Source: Acidobacteriota bacterium (lineage in GTDB: Bacteria > Acidobacteriota > Blastocatellia > Pyrinomonadales > Pyrinomonadaceae). From it: a stretch of DNA of 64,000 nucleotides. A program made the translations under genes and the position numbers. A model generated the notes under the pieces. It searched no databases, was not told where the DNA came from, and saw nothing but the letters and a program-made list of their open reading frames with translations. Where the stretch lies: assembly GCA_019242475.1 (NCBI GenBank), contig JAFAVK010000102.1:45005-109004 (forward strand), written 5' to 3'. Below are positions 63,106 to 64,000 of the stretch, one piece after another; position 1 is the first letter of the stretch, and every line of letters starts with the position of its first letter.

Positions 63106-64000
63106 GTGTTCGTCAGGAACTTTCTGTTCATAGTCTTAGTGTGCGCGGTTTCAGGGTACGCGCAAACTTCGGCCTCGTCAGCCGCGATCAGCGGCTCAGT
63201 CCATGACGCGGCGGGGCAGGTCGTCCCCGGCGTCGTCGTCACCCTGCGGGAACTTACAACGAATCAAACGAGACGGGCGACGAGCGACGCCGAAGGCACG
63301 TACCGCATCAGCGTCCTCCCCGTCGGCACGTACGAGGTGCGCGCCGAAGGCGCGGGCTTCGCGCCTTACGTCAACCCGCAGGTGACGCTCGCGGTCGGCA
63401 TCACCACCACTCTTGATATTACGCTTAGACCCGCGGGGGTGAGCGCAGAGGTTACCGTCACAGACCGCCCGCCGGCGATAGACCCGACGCAGACGGCTTC
63501 CACCACTTCGATTGACCCGGAGCGCATCGAGGAGCTGCCCGTCAACAGCCGCAACTATCTTGAATTTACATTGCTCGCCCCGGGCGTCGCGCCTTCCAAC
63601 AGGCAGGCGAGCGGCGGCGGTGGCGGCGCGACGTCGGGAGCGCCGCTCGCCGATAGCGGCTTCACCTTCGGCGGCCTGCGCCCGCGCAGCAACACGATCT
63701 CGATTGACGGCCTCGACAACACGGACGAGACGACGGGGGCGGCGCGCGTCGCGCTCTCGCCGGAGATCGTGCGCGAGTTCCAGATCGTCAACAACGGGCT
63801 GTCGGCGGAGTTCGGCGGCGCGGCCGGCGGCGCGATCAACGTCGTCACCAAGGCCGGCGAGAACGAGTGGCACGGCGACCTCTTCACCTTCTTCCAGAAC
63901 GAGAGATTCAACGCGCGCGAGCCTTACAGCGACCCTCCGCCCGCGAGCCGCCTGCGCTTCCGCAGGTACCAGCCGGGCGGCGCGCTCGGCGGCCCCATCA
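63106..64000 (+). CDS. TonB-dependent receptor-like protein with CarboxypepD-reg domain, truncated by window edge
   Basis: Open frame from GTG 63106: VFVRNFLFIVLVCAVSGYAQTSASSAAISGSVHDAAGQVVPGVVVTLRELTTNQTRRATSDAEGTYRISVLPVGTYEVRAEGAGF...ELPVNSRNYLEFTLLAPGV...SIDGLDNTDETTGAARVALSPEIVREFQIV. Not in ORF track. Confidence 0.85.
   Translation, partial: MFVRNFLFIVLVCAVSGYAQTSASSAAISGSVHDAAGQVVPGVVVTLRELTTNQTRRATSDAEGTYRISVLPVGTYEVRAEGAGFAPYVNPQVTLAVGITTTLDITLRPAGVSAEVTVTDRPPAIDPTQTASTTSIDPERIEELPVNSRNYLEFTLLAPGVAPSNRQASGGGGGATSGAPLADSGFTFGGLRPRSNTISIDGLDNTDETTGAARVALSPEIVREFQIVNNGLSAEFGGAAGGAINVVTKAGENEWHGDLFTFFQNERFNAREPYSDPPPASRLRFRRYQPGGALGGPI

Overview
64-kb, very GC-rich bacterial chromosomal window. 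Gene content and style suggest an Acidobacteriota (Blastocatellia-like) genome; this is inference. It holds about 45 protein-coding genes: secreted mosaic proteins with DUF4214 modules, a TlpA/CcdA thiol-redox cluster, ThiO, an isocitrate/isopropylmalate dehydrogenase, an M16 protease pair, a CreD-like envelope cluster with its winged-helix regulator, an M48 protease, a membrane-anchored Clp-type AAA+ protein, a permuted aconitase/LeuCD fusion, MscS, MFS, and a copper-centred island at 48-63 kb (copper amine oxidase, lysyl oxidase, MerR, YHS-CopA, cupredoxin, Met/His-rich barrel, CopC-CopD, PCYCxC protein). Most notable observations: (1) the 1204-aa Clp-like AAA+ protein carries a C-terminal domain aligning with peptide chain release factor 2 (PCRF region plus terminal VLDGDFD) but lacking a GGQ motif; (2) an approximately 510-nt structured RNA candidate on the minus strand has a consensus -35/-10 promoter and an intrinsic terminator; (3) a family of intergenic inverted repeats is built on 7-bp periodicity; (4) a 17-bp operator-like sequence occurs in exact inverted copies before the CreD regulator operon and before the CreD operon; (5) a CHRD domain is nested inside a DUF4214 module; (6) a gene graveyard contains SWIM, ornithine cyclodeaminase and TnpB remnants, and nearby lies a chimeric SBP/sialidase pseudogene. 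All calls come from reading the sequence; no database search was run.
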